Assembly: GCA_025464005.1 (NCBI GenBank) | Contig: JAODBO010000145.1 | Location: forward strand, 1 to 64,000 | DNA: 64,000 nucleotides | From: Acidimicrobiaceae bacterium | GTDB taxonomy: Bacteria; Actinomycetota; Acidimicrobiia; Acidimicrobiales; Bog-793 | Reading direction: 5' to 3' | Shown: positions 63,450 to 64,000 of the stretch, in pieces | Position numbering within the stretch: the first letter of the stretch is position 1 | How the letters are laid out: the number at the start of each line of letters is the position of its first letter | Notes under the pieces: model-generated | What the model saw: only the letters and a program-made list of their open reading frames with translations | What the model was told of the DNA's origin: nothing | Databases searched by the model: none | Position numbers and translations under genes: made by a program

Positions 63450-64000
63450 TCAGCCGAGCAGGCTCGGCATCGACTTGGCGAGCTCCTCGATCGTCCAGCG
63501 CCCGTTCTTCTCGAGCGTGCCGCCGAGCGTCCACGGCTCGAACACCTGGACCTTTCCTCCCTGGGCCTGGAAGACCCGCCCCGTCACGTCGCACTCGCTC
63601 GACGCGAGGTACGCGACGAGGGGTGACACGTTCGCCGGGTCCCACGTGTCGAAGGTGTTGGGATCGTCCGGAGCCTCGAGGAACTTCGCGAGGCCCGGGC
63701 TCGTCTCGGTCATCCGGGTCCTCGCCGATGGTGAGATGGCGTTCACCCGAACGCCGTAGCGGGCGAGCTCCTGCGCGCAGATGATCGTGAACGCGGCGAT
63801 GCCGGCCTTGGCGGTGCCGTAGTGCGACTGGCCGGGATTGCCGACGAGGCCCGAGGTCGACACCGTGTTCACCACCGCCGCCTGGACCGCATCGCCGGCC
63901 TTCGCCCGCTGCCGCCAGTAGGCGGCGGCGAAGCGGGTCGGTACGAAGTGCCCCTTCAGGTCGACCTGCATGATGACATCCCAGTCCTGCTCCGTCATGT
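63450..64000 (-). CDS. SDR-family oxidoreductase (partial; N-terminus beyond window)
   Basis: VVNTVSTSGLVGNPGQSHYGTAKAGIAAFTIICAQELARYGVRVNAISPSARTRMTE. Confidence 0.88.
   Translation of the reverse strand, partial: MTEQDWDVIMQVDLKGHFVPTRFAAAYWRQRAKAGDAVQAAVVNTVSTSGLVGNPGQSHYGTAKAGIAAFTIICAQELARYGVRVNAISPSARTRMTETSPGLAKFLEAPDDPNTFDTWDPANVSPLVAYLASSECDVTGRVFQAQGGKVQVFEPWTLGGTLEKNGRWTIEELAKSMPSLLG

Overview
64 kb of a high-GC actinobacterial chromosome. Acidimicrobiia-like is an inference, based on GYW/YLV..G.VY.(F/Y)GDA secreted repeats and many apparently leaderless starts. Most of the window is housekeeping: nearly the whole branched-chain amino acid (BCAA) pathway (ilvB, ilvN, ilvC, ilvD, ilvE, leuA, leuB, leuC, leuD, cimA), serA/serC, gatCAB, greA, msrB, an HtrA-like protease, a sigma/anti-sigma pair, cfa plus a desaturase, and an L-rhamnose uptake/catabolism operon with a divergent LacI regulator. 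No CRISPR array, transposase, rRNA or tRNA was recognised. The strongest signal not explained by the ORF track is a set of three matching cis-regulatory leaders upstream of leuA, leuB-ilvE-cimA and ilvBN. Each has a TTGNCG-N17-(-10) promoter, a start codon 6-8 nt after the -10 (leaderless), a 10-14 aa leader peptide enriched in the relevant codons (Leu only; Ile/Val; Leu+Val+Ile), a hairpin touching the leader stop codon, and an intrinsic terminator 0-2 nt further on. Other points of interest: two decayed gene islands (a Fic-family C-terminal remnant with a multiply frameshifted small basic protein; a response-regulator/lactonase-like fusion of fragments upstream of ilvB), two neighbouring secreted proteins with six 42-aa propeller-like repeats each, a PWWRVV alkyltransferase-like protein, an extra fucose/arabinose-isomerase-like gene in the rhamnose operon, and two long perfect inverted repeats in intergenic DNA.
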